Shown: positions 35,841 to 45,205 of the stretch, piece after piece
Numbering within the stretch: position 1 is the first letter of the stretch
How the letters are laid out: each line of letters begins with the position of its first letter
Assembly (NCBI RefSeq): GCF_000718775.1
Contig: NZ_JOCB01000030.1
Location: forward strand, 1-64,000
Direction of reading: 5' to 3'
Origin: Streptomyces sp. NRRL S-31
Lineage (GTDB): Bacteria; Actinomycetota; Actinomycetes; Streptomycetales; Streptomycetaceae
Length of the DNA: 64,000 nucleotides
Made by a program: the position numbers and the translations under genes
Notes under the pieces: model-generated
Databases searched by the model: none
What the model saw: the letters and a program-made list of their open reading frames with translations, nothing else
Told to the model about the DNA's origin: nothing

Positions 35841-37295
35841 ATGAGCACAACGGGTAGGGGCCTCGGGCACGTCGTCGTCATCGGGGCCGGCATCGCGGGG
35901 CTGGCCGCCGCGCACCGGCTGCTGGGGCGCGGCGCGCGCGTGACCGTACTGGAGGCCGGGGACCGGGTCGGCGGCAAGCTGCTGCCCGGCGAGATCGCCG
36001 GCGTGCGCGTCGACCTGGGCGCCGAGTCCATGCTGGCCCGCCGCCCCGAGGCGGTGGAGCTCGCCCGCGAGGCGGGCCTCGCCGAGCAGCTCCAGCCGCC
36101 GGCCACCGCCACCGCCTCGATCTGGACCCGGGGCGCCCTGCGCCCCATGCCCAAGGGCCATGTCATGGGCGTGCCGGGCACCGCCGCCGCGCTCGGCGGC
36201 GTCCTCACCGCCGAGGGCCTCGCCCGCATCGAGCGCGACGCCGACCTGCCCCGCACCGAGATCGGCGACGACGTCGCGGTGGGGGAGTACGTGGCGGCCC
36301 GGCTCGGCCGCGAGGTCGTCGACCGGCTGGTCGAACCCCTGCTCGGCGGGGTCTACGCGGGCGACGCCTACCGCATCTCGATGCGCTCGGCCGTCCCGCA
36401 GCTCTTCCAGGCCGCCCGCGCCCACACCTCCCTCACCGAGGGCGTCCGGGAGATCCAGGCCGGGGCCGCCGCCCAACGGCAGACCGGGCCGGTCTTCATG
36501 GGCATCGCCGGCGGCGTCGGACGGCTGCCGCTAGCGGTCGCCGAGTCGGTCCGCGCCCGCGGCGGCGAGATCCTGACCGGGACGCCCGCGCGCGCCCTGC
36601 GCCGGGACGCGGCCGGCGGCTGGCTGATCACCGCCGGCGAACGCCTGCTGCACGCCGACGCGGTGATCGTCGCCGTACCCGCCCCGGCCGCCGCCGCGCT
36701 GCTGCGCGACGAGTCCCCGGGCGCCGCCGCCGAGCTGGCCGCCGTCGAGTACGCCTCCATGGCGCTGATCACCCTCGCCTACCGGCGCGCCGACACGGAG
36801 CTGCCCGAGGGCAGCGGCTTCCTGGTCCCGCCCGTGGACGGCCGCACCATCAAGGCGTCGACCTTCGCCTCCCGGAAGTGGGGCTGGATCGCCGAGGAGG
36901 ACCCGGACGTCGTCGTGCTGCGCACCTCGGTGGGCCGCCACGGCGAGACGGAGGTGCTCGGCTGGGACGACGCCGACCTGGTCGAGGTCTCCCGGCACGA
37001 CCTGCGGGAGGCCACCGGCCTCACCGCCCGGCCCCTGCGCACCCGGGTCACCCGCTGGACCGACGGCCTGCCCCAGTACCCGGTCGGACACCACGCGCGC
37101 GTGGCCCGCGTCCGCGCGCACGTCGCCCGGCTCCCCGGGCTCGCGGTGTGCGGCGCGCAGTACGACGGCGTCGGCATCCCGGCCTGCGTCGCGAGCGCGT
37201 ACGCGGCCGTCGACCAGCTCGCCGGCGACCTCGGCGGGGTCGAGGAGCTGACGGCCAACCCGGTGCAGAGCCTGCACGGCGGAGCGGGAGAATAG
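35841..37295 (+). CDS. hemY: coproporphyrinogen III / protoporphyrinogen oxidase
   Basis: This 484-residue flavoprotein has the dinucleotide motif [21 protein letters not shown] at residues 11-31, followed by [14 protein letters not shown]. Other family blocks are [42 protein letters not shown] and the C-terminal [28 protein letters not shown] motif. In Actinobacteria, which use HemQ, this enzyme oxidises coproporphyrinogen III to coproporphyrin III. It lies five bases upstream of hemQ. The same gene is called hemG in some Streptomyces annotations. ATG 35841 gives the expected N-terminus. Confidence 0.95.
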   Translation: MSTTGRGLGHVVVIGAGIAGLAAAHRLLGRGARVTVLEAGDRVGGKLLPGEIAGVRVDLGAESMLARRPEAVELAREAGLAEQLQPPATATASIWTRGALRPMPKGHVMGVPGTAAALGGVLTAEGLARIERDADLPRTEIGDDVAVGEYVAARLGREVVDRLVEPLLGGVYAGDAYRISMRSAVPQLFQAARAHTSLTEGVREIQAGAAAQRQTGPVFMGIAGGVGRLPLAVAESVRARGGEILTGTPARALRRDAAGGWLITAGERLLHADAVIVAVPAPAAAALLRDESPGAAAELAAVEYASMALITLAYRRADTELPEGSGFLVPPVDGRTIKASTFASRKWGWIAEEDPDVVVLRTSVGRHGETEVLGWDDADLVEVSRHDLREATGLTARPLRTRVTRWTDGLPQYPVGHHARVARVRAHVARLPGLAVCGAQYDGVGIPACVASAYAAVDQLAGDLGGVEELTANPVQSLHGGAGE

Positions 37296-37300
37296 GGGCC

Positions 37301-38032
37301 ATGAGTGACGACGCCCCCATCATTGAGACCGGCAGGATCCCGAACAAGGGCAAGCTGGCCAAGGACCTCAACGAGGTCATCCGCTACACCCTGTGGTCGG
37401 TGTTCAGGCTGAAGGACGTGCTCCCGGAGGACCGCACCGGTTACGCCGACGAGGTCCAGGAGCTGTTCGACCAGCTCGCCGCCAAGGACGTGACGGTCCG
37501 CGGCACCTACGACGTCTCCGGCCTGCGCGCCGACGCCGACCTCATGATCTGGTGGCACGCCGAGACCAGCGACCAGCTCCAGGACGCGTACAACCTCTTC
37601 CGCCGCACCAGGCTGGGCCGCGCGCTCACTCCCGTGTGGTCGAACATGGCGCTGCACCGCCCCGCCGAGTTCAACCGCTCGCACATCCCGGCCTTCCTCG
37701 CCGACGAGACGCCCCGCGACTACGTCAGCGTCTACCCGTTCGTGCGCTCCTACGACTGGTACCTGCTGCCCGACGAGGACCGCCGCCGCATGCTCGCCGA
37801 CCACGGCAAGATGGCCCGCGGCTACCCGGACGTCCGCGCCAACACGGTCGCCTCGTTCTCGCTCGGCGACTACGAGTGGCTGCTGGCCTTCGAGGCCGAC
37901 GAGCTGTACCGCATCGTCGACCTCATGCGCCACCTGCGCGCCTCCGAGGCCCGTATGCACGTCCGCGAGGAGGTCCCCTTCTTCACGGGCCGCCGCAAGG
38001 ACATCGGGGACCTGGTGGCGGGCCTGGCCTGA
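37301..38032 (+). CDS. hemQ: coproheme decarboxylase (HemQ/ChdC)
   Basis: This 243-residue chlorite-dismutase-family protein converts iron-coproporphyrin III to haem b with peroxide, the last step of the coproporphyrin-dependent pathway. The substrate Tyr that is oxidised during turnover lies in [17 protein letters not shown] (about residue 145), and the axial His in [17 protein letters not shown] (about 168). The Arg required by true chlorite dismutases is not expected and not seen. The ATG follows the hemY stop by 5 bases, so the two are one operon. Ferrochelatase is not in the window. Confidence 0.95.
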   Translation: MSDDAPIIETGRIPNKGKLAKDLNEVIRYTLWSVFRLKDVLPEDRTGYADEVQELFDQLAAKDVTVRGTYDVSGLRADADLMIWWHAETSDQLQDAYNLFRRTRLGRALTPVWSNMALHRPAEFNRSHIPAFLADETPRDYVSVYPFVRSYDWYLLPDEDRRRMLADHGKMARGYPDVRANTVASFSLGDYEWLLAFEADELYRIVDLMRHLRASEARMHVREEVPFFTGRRKDIGDLVAGLA

Positions 38033-38054
38033 CGGGGCACCCCGGCGGGCCCGC

Positions 38055-39710
38055 CTACCCCCGGCCGGCCTTCCCCATGAGGGCGTCCCGCCGACCCCGG
38101 TCGCCGGCCGAGGCGACCGGGCCGGCGGAGGCGACCGGTTCGGGGCGCGGCGCGCAGGACGCGTGCCGCGCCGGCACCCGGCCTTCAAGCAGGTACGCGC
38201 TCAGGTGCCCGTCGACGCAGGCGTTGCCGCCGCCGGCGACGCCGTGCGTACCCGCGTCCCGCTCCGTCACCAGCACCGAGCCGGCCAGCCGCCGGTTCAT
38301 CTCCAGCGCGCCCTCGTACGGCGCCGCGGCGTCCCGCTCGGCCGCCAGGATCAGCACCGGCGGCAGTTCACCCGGCCCGGTCCGCACGTCCAGCGGCCGC
38401 TGCCGGGGCGCCGGCCAGTAGGCGCACGGCAGGTTCATCCAGGCGTTGTCCCAGGTCTCGAAGGGCGCCACCCGCGCGAGCCGCGTGTTGTCGCGGTCCC
38501 ACACCTTCCAGTCCGTCGGCCACGGCGCGTCGTTGCACTCGACGGCCGTGTACACCGCGCCGGCGTTCTCCGCCGCGACGGCCGTCCCCGGGTCCGGCAC
38601 GGCCAGCCGGACCAGCGGCTTCGGATCGCCGCGCAGGTAGGCCGACAGGGCCGCGGCCCGGCTCGGCCACAGGGCGTCGTCGTATCCGGCCGCCAGGAAC
38701 ACGTTCTGGAGCTGGCCGGGACCGACCTTGCCGTCCGCGGCCCGGGCGGCCAGCCGCTCGCGCGCGATGTCGTAGCCGCGCCGCACCCGCGCGGGCGTCG
38801 TACCGAGCCGGTACACGGCGTCGTGCCGGGCGATCCACTCCCGGAAGTCCGCCCAGCGCTCCTCGAACGCCGCCGACTGGACCAGGTTGCCGCGGTACCA
38901 GATCTGGCCCGGGTCGGGGTTCACCGCCGAGTCCAGCACCATCCGCCGCAGGTGCGAGGGGAACATCGTCGCGTACAGCGCGCCGAAGTAGGTGCCGTAC
39001 GACCCGCCCAGGAAGGTCAGCCGGCTCTCGCCCAGCGCCGCCCGCAGGACGTCCAGGTCCCGGGCGTTGTTGAGCGAGTTGTAGTACCGCAGCCGGGCCC
39101 CGGAGCGCTGGGCGCAGCCGCGCGCGTACGCCTTCGCCCGCGCGACGCGCTGCCGCTTGTACGCCTCGGACGGGTGCTCCGGCGCGTCGGTGGGCCCCTT
39201 GAAGAAGTGCGCGGGGTCCTCGCAGGACAGCGGCGCCGAGCGGCCCACCCCGCGCGGGGCGTAGCCGACGAGGTCGTAGGCGGCGGCGATCCGCTGCCAG
39301 TCCGGGACCGCGCCGATCAGCGGGAAGTACATGCCGGAGGCGCCCGGGCCGCCCGGGTTGTAGACCAGGGCACCCTGCCGGGGGACCTTCCGCTTGCTGT
39401 TGCGCGGGTCCCGCCCGGTGGCCGGGGCCCGGCTGACGGTCAGGGTGATCCGCTCGCCGCCGGGGTGCGCGTAGTCCAGCGGGACCGACACCGTGCCGCA
39501 CCGCACACCGGCCGGCGCGCTCGGCACGTCGGCCGCGGCGCACGGCCCGAAGTCGATGCCGTCCGCCCGGGCCCGGGCCGCGGCCACCGCGGTGCCGCGC
39601 AGTTCGGCCGCGCGGGCGTCCGGGGCGCCGGGCGCGCCATCCGCCGGGGCCGCGGCCAGGGTGGTCAGCAGCAAGGACGCGGCGGCCGGACGGAGGACGG
39701 CAGCTCTCAT
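38055..39710 (-). CDS. secreted alpha/beta hydrolase of the S33 tripeptidyl aminopeptidase family
   Basis: This 551-residue exported protein has a signal peptide (MRAAVLRPAAASLLLTTLAAAPADG). The hydrolase fold shows the oxyanion segment YNPGGPGASGM, the nucleophile elbow LGGSYGTYFGALYATMFP (Ser near residue 225), the Asp in LILAAERDAAAPYEGALEMNRRL and His in DAGTHGVAGGGNACVDGHL. That last motif and the TAP-type C-terminal domain match Streptomyces tripeptidyl aminopeptidases such as SlpD/SlpE, which take N-terminal tripeptides from secreted proteins. GAAGGGA precedes ATG 39710. It converges with hemQ across 22 bases. Confidence 0.88.
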   Translation of the reverse strand: MRAAVLRPAAASLLLTTLAAAPADGAPGAPDARAAELRGTAVAAARARADGIDFGPCAAADVPSAPAGVRCGTVSVPLDYAHPGGERITLTVSRAPATGRDPRNSKRKVPRQGALVYNPGGPGASGMYFPLIGAVPDWQRIAAAYDLVGYAPRGVGRSAPLSCEDPAHFFKGPTDAPEHPSEAYKRQRVARAKAYARGCAQRSGARLRYYNSLNNARDLDVLRAALGESRLTFLGGSYGTYFGALYATMFPSHLRRMVLDSAVNPDPGQIWYRGNLVQSAAFEERWADFREWIARHDAVYRLGTTPARVRRGYDIARERLAARAADGKVGPGQLQNVFLAAGYDDALWPSRAAALSAYLRGDPKPLVRLAVPDPGTAVAAENAGAVYTAVECNDAPWPTDWKVWDRDNTRLARVAPFETWDNAWMNLPCAYWPAPRQRPLDVRTGPGELPPVLILAAERDAAAPYEGALEMNRRLAGSVLVTERDAGTHGVAGGGNACVDGHLSAYLLEGRVPARHASCAPRPEPVASAGPVASAGDRGRRDALMGKAGRG

Positions 39711-39858
39711 CGCGTATCCCTTCGGCGCGCGGCGGCGGTGGCGGGGCTGCCACGGCATGGCGGGCACACCAGGGATGTTTCGTTCGGCCGCCGGGGAAGG
39801 CAAGCACCTCCCGGCGGGTGTCGGCGGCAGTGCCCCCGATGCGCCCCCGGAGCCGCCC

Positions 39859-40638
39859 TCACTCCCGCCAGGGCTGGTCGCGGTGGGTGAAGGCCGCGCG
39901 CAGTCGCGGCTCGCCGATGGCGCGGACGCCGCGGACGGCGACGGAGGTGAGGAACGACCGCTCGTCCCCGGCCGGCCTCCCGGTCAGCGCGCTCAGCAGC
40001 CGCTGCCCGGCCGGGGAGGCCCAGCGCGAGTACGGATGCGCCTCGAACCGGGCGATGGCCAGGCAGCTCAGCGTCAGTGTCAGGGGCAGGGCGAACCACA
40101 GGCCCACCAGCAGCCGCGGTGTCCCGGTCGGCACGGGCAGCAGCAGGGCCGTCACGCCCAGCGCCACCACGACCGGCACCGCGGCCCGCACCTGCCGGAC
40201 GGCGGAACCCACCGTGGTCCCCGTGCCCTCGGGCACCGCGAGCCCGGCGCGCACCAGACCGTCGGACAGCCGGCGCACGGCCTGCGCGCCGGCCGCCCGC
40301 GCCCGCACCGGCGCGATCCGCGACTGCCCCTCGGGCCCGATGGCCCCTATGACGGACCGCTCCATCTCGTCGCGGCCGTGCGGGTCCACGACCGTCGCCC
40401 AGCCGGTGTGCGCGAGCAGCAGCCGCCGCTCGCGGGCCATCGAGACGAGCGTCACGTCGGCGACCCGCGCGGGGCCCCCGGAGAGGAAGGCCGCCTCGTA
40501 CAGCGTCAGATCACGCGCGTCGTCGGCCGGAACGCCGGAGGCGTCCTCGGCTGCCGAGCGAACCGCCGTCAGGCACAGCCGGGCACAGGCCGTACCGGCG
40601 AAAGCCCAGGCCAGGAGCAGGAGAAGGACCCAGAACAT
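39859..40638 (-). CDS. TIGR04222-domain membrane protein without the usual Gly/Cys-rich tail
   Basis: This 259-residue protein has an N-terminal span (MFWVLLLLLAWAFAG), then the TIGR04222 block RDLTLYEAAFLSGGPARVADVTLVSMARERRLLL, then two central spans (VPVVVALGVTALLLPVP; LLVGLWFALPLTLTLSCLAIA). Many relatives end in a low-complexity Gly/Cys/His tail, and the family often lies near DUF692 genes. This copy stops at AAFTHRDQPWRE. After the stop, another frame reads Gly/Ser-rich (GGSEGGSGGASG), which could be a decayed tail. The function is unknown. It lies in line with the DUF4142 and DUF692 genes. Confidence 0.75.
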   Translation of the reverse strand: MFWVLLLLLAWAFAGTACARLCLTAVRSAAEDASGVPADDARDLTLYEAAFLSGGPARVADVTLVSMARERRLLLAHTGWATVVDPHGRDEMERSVIGAIGPEGQSRIAPVRARAAGAQAVRRLSDGLVRAGLAVPEGTGTTVGSAVRQVRAAVPVVVALGVTALLLPVPTGTPRLLVGLWFALPLTLTLSCLAIARFEAHPYSRWASPAGQRLLSALTGRPAGDERSFLTSVAVRGVRAIGEPRLRAAFTHRDQPWRE

Positions 40639-40745
40639 GACGCGTTTCTATGTCAGGGGCCGGGGCGGAGGCCATGCCCTTTCCGGGAATTGAACGCAGT
40701 GTGGCCGGTATGTGATCTTCCGTTTCACGGGCCGGTCAGGCGCGG

Positions 40746-41465
40746 TCAGGGCCCGCCCGTCGTCGGCGTGACCGGTACGGCGGCGCTCGGGTCGACCTCC
40801 GGCGGGGCCGGCGCGGCGGACGGGGTGGACGCCAGGTCCCTGGCCAGCGCGCCGAAGTCGACGTACCCCGTCGCCTCCAGGACCTTGATGTGGTCCAGGA
40901 CGGTCGCGTTCGCGTCGTCGGCGAGATCACGGACCAGGGAGTTCTGGGTACCGGCCCGGACCTCGGCGACCAGGGAGAACACCCGGCCGTGCGCGAGCCG
41001 CAGGATTCCGGCGAACCGGCGGTCGAAGTCCTGCCCCTCGGCCGTCTCCAGGGTGGCGAGCCACTGCTTCTGCTGCTCGTTCGGCTCGTTGGGCAGGCCC
41101 ACGCCGAGCCGGGTGGCGACGGTCCGCACATGGGCGTCCAGGGTGGTGTGGCCGTCGACGAGGTGCCGCCCGGCCGTGCGGACGGCCGGTGTCGTGCCCT
41201 TGCGCCGCGCCAGCTCACCGGCCGGCAGCTCCCACAGCCCGGCCAGCCGGACCTTGGTGACGAAGTCGCGGTCCCGCGCCGAGAGCGGTCCGTACGGCGT
41301 CGTCACCGTCCGCGTGCTCAGCGGGGTCGCGTCCGCCGGGTCCGACGAGCCGGAGTACGACCAGAGCGGCGCCAGCAGGGCGACGGCCGTCACCGCGAGC
41401 GCGGTGACGATGAGCCAAGTGCCACCGAGGATGCCCCGGCCGGGAACGGGGGGACGCGCTCGCAT
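40746..41465 (-). CDS. DUF4142 (ferritin-like helical) exported protein
   Basis: This 239-residue protein has one N-terminal membrane anchor (GGTWLIVTALAVTAVALLAPLW) and a DUF4142 helical domain from about residue 65 to 200. That family is an all-alpha bundle related in shape to ferritin (DRDFVTKVRLAGLWELPAGELA; GRHLVDGHTTLDAHVRTVATRLGV; FAGILRLAHGRVFSLVAEVRAGTQ). The His/Asp/Glu pairs typical of a metal site are only partly visible. A Pro/Ala-rich tail ends it. The ATG follows AGGAGG. It sits between the TIGR04222 and DUF692 genes on the same strand, with gaps of 107 and 290 bases. Confidence 0.75.
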   Translation of the reverse strand: MRARPPVPGRGILGGTWLIVTALAVTAVALLAPLWSYSGSSDPADATPLSTRTVTTPYGPLSARDRDFVTKVRLAGLWELPAGELARRKGTTPAVRTAGRHLVDGHTTLDAHVRTVATRLGVGLPNEPNEQQKQWLATLETAEGQDFDRRFAGILRLAHGRVFSLVAEVRAGTQNSLVRDLADDANATVLDHIKVLEATGYVDFGALARDLASTPSAAPAPPEVDPSAAVPVTPTTGGP

Positions 41466-41640
41466 GCTGCCTCCTGCCCCGCACACCGGGGGCGCCTGGC
41501 GGCGGGTGCGGGGTTGGCATGGTAACCGGGGCGCGGGGGACGGCTTTCGGGTGCGGGTACGGGGGCGGCGACTTTCGGGTGCGGGGGCCCGGCGGGAGCT
41601 GCGGGTGCGGGTGCGCTTGCCGGTGCCGGGGCGGCCTTCG

Positions 41641-41713
41641 GTTCGGGGTGCCCGTACGGTCCGGCTCTGGTTCGGGGTGCCCGTACGGTCCGGCTCTGGT
41701 TCGGGGTGGCCGT
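41641..41713. repeat. 29-bp tandem repeat upstream of the DUF4142 gene
   Basis: Two perfect 29-base copies (41641-41669 and 41670-41698, each starting GTTCGGGGTGCCCGTACGG) are followed by a third that matches for only about 10 bases. Shorter TTTCGGGTGCGGG-type repeats fill 41540-41630. The tract lies between the DUF692 stop and the DUF4142 start. It could be a slippage-prone spacer or a regulator-binding array. Confidence 0.8.
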
Positions 41714-41755
41714 TCGGGTCGGTCGGTTCGGGCGGTCGCCGTGGGCCGCGGTCGT

Positions 41756-43090
41756 TCAGGGGTGGCGGCGCAGGGCTCCCCGCAGCCGGGCCGTCCATCG
41801 CGGCCTCGGCTTCCGGGGGGCCGGTCCCGCCCGGTCCAGCCACCACTCCCGCAGCTCCCGCCGGGCCCCGGCGTCCGCCGGTCGCCCCAGCTTCAGCAGG
41901 TGCCCGGCGAAGTCCAGCGCGTCCCGCCGGTACCCCCCGCTCATCGGCCGCTGCCGGGCGTACGCCAGGAACGCCTCCCGGTACCCGGCCCCGAGGATCC
42001 CCGGCAGCTCGGGAGCCACCTTCGCCACCACGCCCGCCCGCTTCGCCGCCAGCGCCCGCGCCTGCACCCGCATCCGCGCCCGGTCGAACCCCTCCGGCAC
42101 CGGCGTCCCCGCCACCAGGGACGACAGCACGGCGGCCTGGGCCACCCCGAGCCGGTCCCGCACCTCGGCCACCGGCCGCGCCAGCACACCGACGCCCCCG
42201 GCCCCGGTGCGCGCGGCGCCCCCCGACGCCGTACCCGCCGTCGCCGGGCCCCGCCCCGAGCGCGCCCGGCCGGCCGCCACGGCCTTCCGGATCGTGCCCA
42301 GCTCCCGCTCCAGCTCGGCCGGTGCGGGGAAGTTCTCGTCCCGCTCCAGCAGCACCCCCGGCGGCGCGACCCGGGCGGCGAGGGCGGTCAGGATGTCGAG
42401 CACCGGGCGCGGCACCGGGTGGGCGTGGCTGTCGTGCCAGACGCCGTCGCGTTCGAAGCCGCCCGCGACATGGACGTAGGCGATCGCCTCCAGCGGCAGC
42501 CCGGCCAGCGCCTCGGCCGGGTCCTCGCCCCGGTTGACGTGGTTGGTGTGCAGGTTGGCCACGTCGATCAGCAGCCGTACGCCGGTCCGCTCGACCAGCT
42601 CCGACAGGAACTGCCCCTCGGTCAGTTCCTCGCCCGGCCAGGAGAACAGCGCGGCGATGTTCTCCACGGCCAGCGGTACCGGCAGTGCCTCCTGGGCGAT
42701 GCGGACGTTCTCGCACAGCACGTCCAGCGCGTCCCGGGTGCGCGGCACGGGCAGCAGGTGGCCGGCCTCCAGCCGCGGGGAGGCGGTGCGCGGGCCGCCC
42801 GCCCGGACGAAGGCGATGTGCTCGGTGACCAGCGGGGAGCCGAGGGCCTCCGCCCGCTCGGCGAGCGCGACGAGCCGCCCCTCGTCGGGGCGGTCGGCGC
42901 CGCCGAGGCCGAGGGAGACGCCGTGCGGGACCACCGTCACACCCCGCTCGCGCAGCCGCAGCAGCGACGGCGGGAGGTGACCGGGGCAGACGTTCTCCGC
43001 CACGACCTCCACCCAGTCGATGCCCGGCATCCGCTCCACGGCGTCCGCGATCTCCGGCCGCCAGCCGATCCCCGTCCCCAGTCGCCGCAT
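41756..43090 (-). CDS. DUF692 / MNIO-family iron oxidase with C-terminal partner-like domain
   Basis: This 444-residue protein has a TIM-barrel DUF692 domain at about residues 1-275, the family of multinuclear non-haem iron oxidases such as MbnB and TglH that modify peptide cysteines. Candidate metal ligands are His in [12 protein letters not shown], Glu/His in TEHIAFV, Glu/Asn in AVENIAALF, Asp/Asn/His in [16 protein letters not shown], His in YVHVAGGFE and HDSHAHPVP, and Glu/Asp in LLERDENFP. The C-terminal 150 residues ([21 protein letters not shown] through [13 protein letters not shown]) look like the separate DUF2063-type partner of other MNIO systems, here fused. An Ala/Gly/Arg-rich linker joins the two. 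No obvious Cys-rich precursor peptide gene is adjacent. Confidence 0.82.
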   Translation of the reverse strand: MRRLGTGIGWRPEIADAVERMPGIDWVEVVAENVCPGHLPPSLLRLRERGVTVVPHGVSLGLGGADRPDEGRLVALAERAEALGSPLVTEHIAFVRAGGPRTASPRLEAGHLLPVPRTRDALDVLCENVRIAQEALPVPLAVENIAALFSWPGEELTEGQFLSELVERTGVRLLIDVANLHTNHVNRGEDPAEALAGLPLEAIAYVHVAGGFERDGVWHDSHAHPVPRPVLDILTALAARVAPPGVLLERDENFPAPAELERELGTIRKAVAAGRARSGRGPATAGTASGGAARTGAGGVGVLARPVAEVRDRLGVAQAAVLSSLVAGTPVPEGFDRARMRVQARALAAKRAGVVAKVAPELPGILGAGYREAFLAYARQRPMSGGYRRDALDFAGHLLKLGRPADAGARRELREWWLDRAGPAPRKPRPRWTARLRGALRRHP

Positions 43091-43216
43091 GGCGCCTCCC
43101 CCTCCTCGGCCGGTGCTCGTGCGCCGGGTGACGGGGATATGGCCCCGCCGGACGAGGGCGAATCCCCGCCCGCCGCGTTCAGAGCAACATTTGAGGTTGG
43201 GCCCGCCCGGCCCCCG

Positions 43217-43933
43217 TCAGCGCAGCGCGGGGTGGTCGGCGACGACCGTGCAGGAACCGGGCGCGATCTCCGTGAAGCCGGCGTCGCGGACCAGCGGCAG
43301 ACCGCTGCCGGTGAGCCGGGGCCAGTCGGCCGGGCCGGCCGTGCGGACGGCCAGCGGGAAACCCGCCTCCCGCCACGCCGTGCGCTCCGCGTCGGACAGG
43401 GCCCACCACGCCAGCTGGGCGCCGTGACCGGCCTGGGCCATCGCCTTGCCGGCCGACATCTCCAGCTCCGGGTTGAGCCAGAGCACCGGCTGGGCCCGGT
43501 CGGCGGCGGCGGGCGGCTCCGGGTCGTCCAGCTCGGTGCCCGACACCTGGAGCTTCGCCAGGTCCTTGGGCCAGCCGTCCAGCGGGACCGGCGGGAAGAC
43601 GCGGACCTCGGCGGACTTGCCGGTCACCGTGATGCCGGGCAGCGCCTCGGCACGCCGCCACTCCGCGCCCCGGGCCCGCCGGACGACCTTGCGGATCCGC
43701 GCGTCCTCCCAGTTCCGCACCGCCTCGGCCCACTCCCCGTCGCCGTGCGCGCGCTCGTCGCCGAGCAGGAGCAGCACGGCCCGGGCGGCCGTCTCCAGCG
43801 CGTCGGTCCGGGCGGGCGGGGCGCTGCGTTCGAGGCGTACGACGAGCGGCAGCACGAACTGCGGCGCCTCGTCGCGCGTGTCGTGCTCGGACCGGAAGGG
43901 ACTGTCGGCGGAATCCGCTGGAACTTGGCTCAC
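43217..43933 (-). CDS. peptidyl-tRNA hydrolase 2 (PTH2) domain protein
   Basis: This 238-residue soluble protein has an N-terminal helical half of about 130 residues ([39 protein letters not shown]). The C-terminal domain contains the PTH2 hallmark LEMSAGKAMAQAGHGAQLAWWAL near residue 160, followed by PLAVRTAGPADWPRL and DAGFTEIAPGSCTVVADHPA. PTH2 enzymes release peptides from tRNA, but the family is mainly archaeal and eukaryotic. In Streptomyces this longer form is present in addition to the usual Pth and its activity is untested as far as I know. GTG 43933 is the start. Confidence 0.78.
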   Translation of the reverse strand: MSQVPADSADSPFRSEHDTRDEAPQFVLPLVVRLERSAPPARTDALETAARAVLLLLGDERAHGDGEWAEAVRNWEDARIRKVVRRARGAEWRRAEALPGITVTGKSAEVRVFPPVPLDGWPKDLAKLQVSGTELDDPEPPAAADRAQPVLWLNPELEMSAGKAMAQAGHGAQLAWWALSDAERTAWREAGFPLAVRTAGPADWPRLTGSGLPLVRDAGFTEIAPGSCTVVADHPALR

Positions 43934-44023
43934 GGGAGCCCAGCCTACGAAGCCGTGGCCGGGCCGATCAACGCGCGGTCCGCGCGGAGGGGATTTGCGG
44001 CGGCCCGGCTCACCGGCCGCCGG

Positions 44024-44206
44024 TCACCCCGAGCAGGCGGTGCGCTGGGCCTCCTGCCACTCGCACACCGGGCACAGCGTGACGCCCTTGTACGACTCCG
44101 GGTACTCGGTCGGCTCCCGGCACAGCACGCACTCGGCGTACGGCGGGCCGTCGGCCGTGGCCGGCTTCACCGCGTCGGTGATCGTGCAGTAGTCCTCGTC
44201 GCTCAT
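44024..44206 (-). CDS. small zinc-ribbon-like protein
   Basis: This 60-residue protein has two CxxC pairs (AECVLCREP and TLCPVCEWQ) spaced 20 residues apart, the arrangement of a zinc ribbon, plus two further Cys near the ends (DEDYCTITD; TACSG). It is short, acidic and soluble, with no signal peptide. ATG 44206 is close to a GAGGC box. It lies 18 bases beyond the deacetylase gene's stop and could share its transcript. The function is not known. Confidence 0.7.
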   Translation of the reverse strand: MSDEDYCTITDAVKPATADGPPYAECVLCREPTEYPESYKGVTLCPVCEWQEAQRTACSG

Positions 44207-44224
44207 GCCTCCAGCCTACGGCGG

Positions 44225-45112
44225 TCAGCGGCCGGTGCCGGTCTGGCCGATCAGCTCGGAGACCTTCACGAACCGGTAGCCCTTCCGGCGCAGTTCCGGC
44301 ACCACCGTGCGCACGACCCGCTCGGTCGTCGGAGCGGCGCTGCGGGTGCAGTGCAGGACGACCACCGAGCCCGGCCGCACCCCGTCGAGCACTTGCCGGA
44401 CCACCGCGTCGGCGTCCGTGGCGAACGCGTCACCGCTCACCACGTCCCACTGCACCGCGGTGACCCCGAGCCCGCTGAGCGACCGCAGCGCCCGCTGGTC
44501 GTAACAGCCGCCGGGGAAACGGAAGTACGGCATCGCGTGCGGCACGCCGGCCGCGCGCAGTGAGGCGTACGCCCGCTCGACGTCCGTCCGCATCCGGTCG
44601 GCGTCCACGGTGGGCAGGCCGTAGCAGTCGGCGGTGAAGGCGTAGTGGCTGAAGGAGTGGTTGGCCACCTCGAACTGCGGGTCGTGGCCCAGTTCGCGGG
44701 CCTCGGCCGGGTACTGGTCGGCCCACTTGCCGGTCATGAACACGGTGGCCGGCACCTTCAGTTCGCGCAGCGCGCGGATCAGGCCCGGGTTGTCGAAGTG
44801 CTCGCCGGAGGCCGCGCGGGGTCCCTGGTCGGCGGTCATGTCGGCGTCGAAGGTGAACGCGACGGTCTTCCCCCGGGTGCGCGGGCCGTGTTCGAAGACC
44901 GGGGTGAGACCGCCGGGGCCCGGCGCGAGCACGGGCGTATGGGTCGAGGAGGGGGAAACGGAGGGGGAGGAGCGGGAGGCGGGGGAGGCGGGGGTACGGG
45001 AGGCGGCCGGGCCGGGACGTTCACCGCCCGGGGTGCCGCAGGCGGTGAGCGCCGCGCCCAGGACACAGAGGGCGGCGCAGGCGTTGGTGACACGACGTGC
45101 TGATGAGATCAC
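44225..45112 (-). CDS. polysaccharide deacetylase lipoprotein (CE4)
   Basis: This 295-residue exported lipoprotein has a signal with lipobox LTACG at about residue 25, then a Ser/Pro-rich linker (about 30-65) and a NodB/CE4 domain. Motif 1 is VAFTFDADM (catalytic base Asp and metal Asp), motif 2 NHSFSHYAF (metal His pair), motif 3 YFRFPGGCYD, and the later motif SVVVLHCTRS carries the His. CE4 enzymes remove N-acetyl groups from peptidoglycan or chitin-like polymers in a metal-dependent reaction. GTG 45112 is the start. The A+T-rich sequence just upstream (45113-45160) is likely the promoter and contains GATAAT on the minus strand. Confidence 0.88.
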   Translation of the reverse strand: MISSARRVTNACAALCVLGAALTACGTPGGERPGPAASRTPASPASRSSPSVSPSSTHTPVLAPGPGGLTPVFEHGPRTRGKTVAFTFDADMTADQGPRAASGEHFDNPGLIRALRELKVPATVFMTGKWADQYPAEARELGHDPQFEVANHSFSHYAFTADCYGLPTVDADRMRTDVERAYASLRAAGVPHAMPYFRFPGGCYDQRALRSLSGLGVTAVQWDVVSGDAFATDADAVVRQVLDGVRPGSVVVLHCTRSAAPTTERVVRTVVPELRRKGYRFVKVSELIGQTGTGR

Positions 45113-45205
45113 GATACGAACGTAAGTCGATAAATACGATTATCAGACTAGTTGTACCGTCACTTGGGGTATCCGGTCACCCTCCCGGTGGACGACCCCC
45201 GCCCC

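Noticed and set aside
41756..43090. The DUF692 gene as part of a methanobactin cluster
   Set aside because: No precursor peptide, TonB receptor or MbnC homologue is adjacent, so only the enzyme family is shared.
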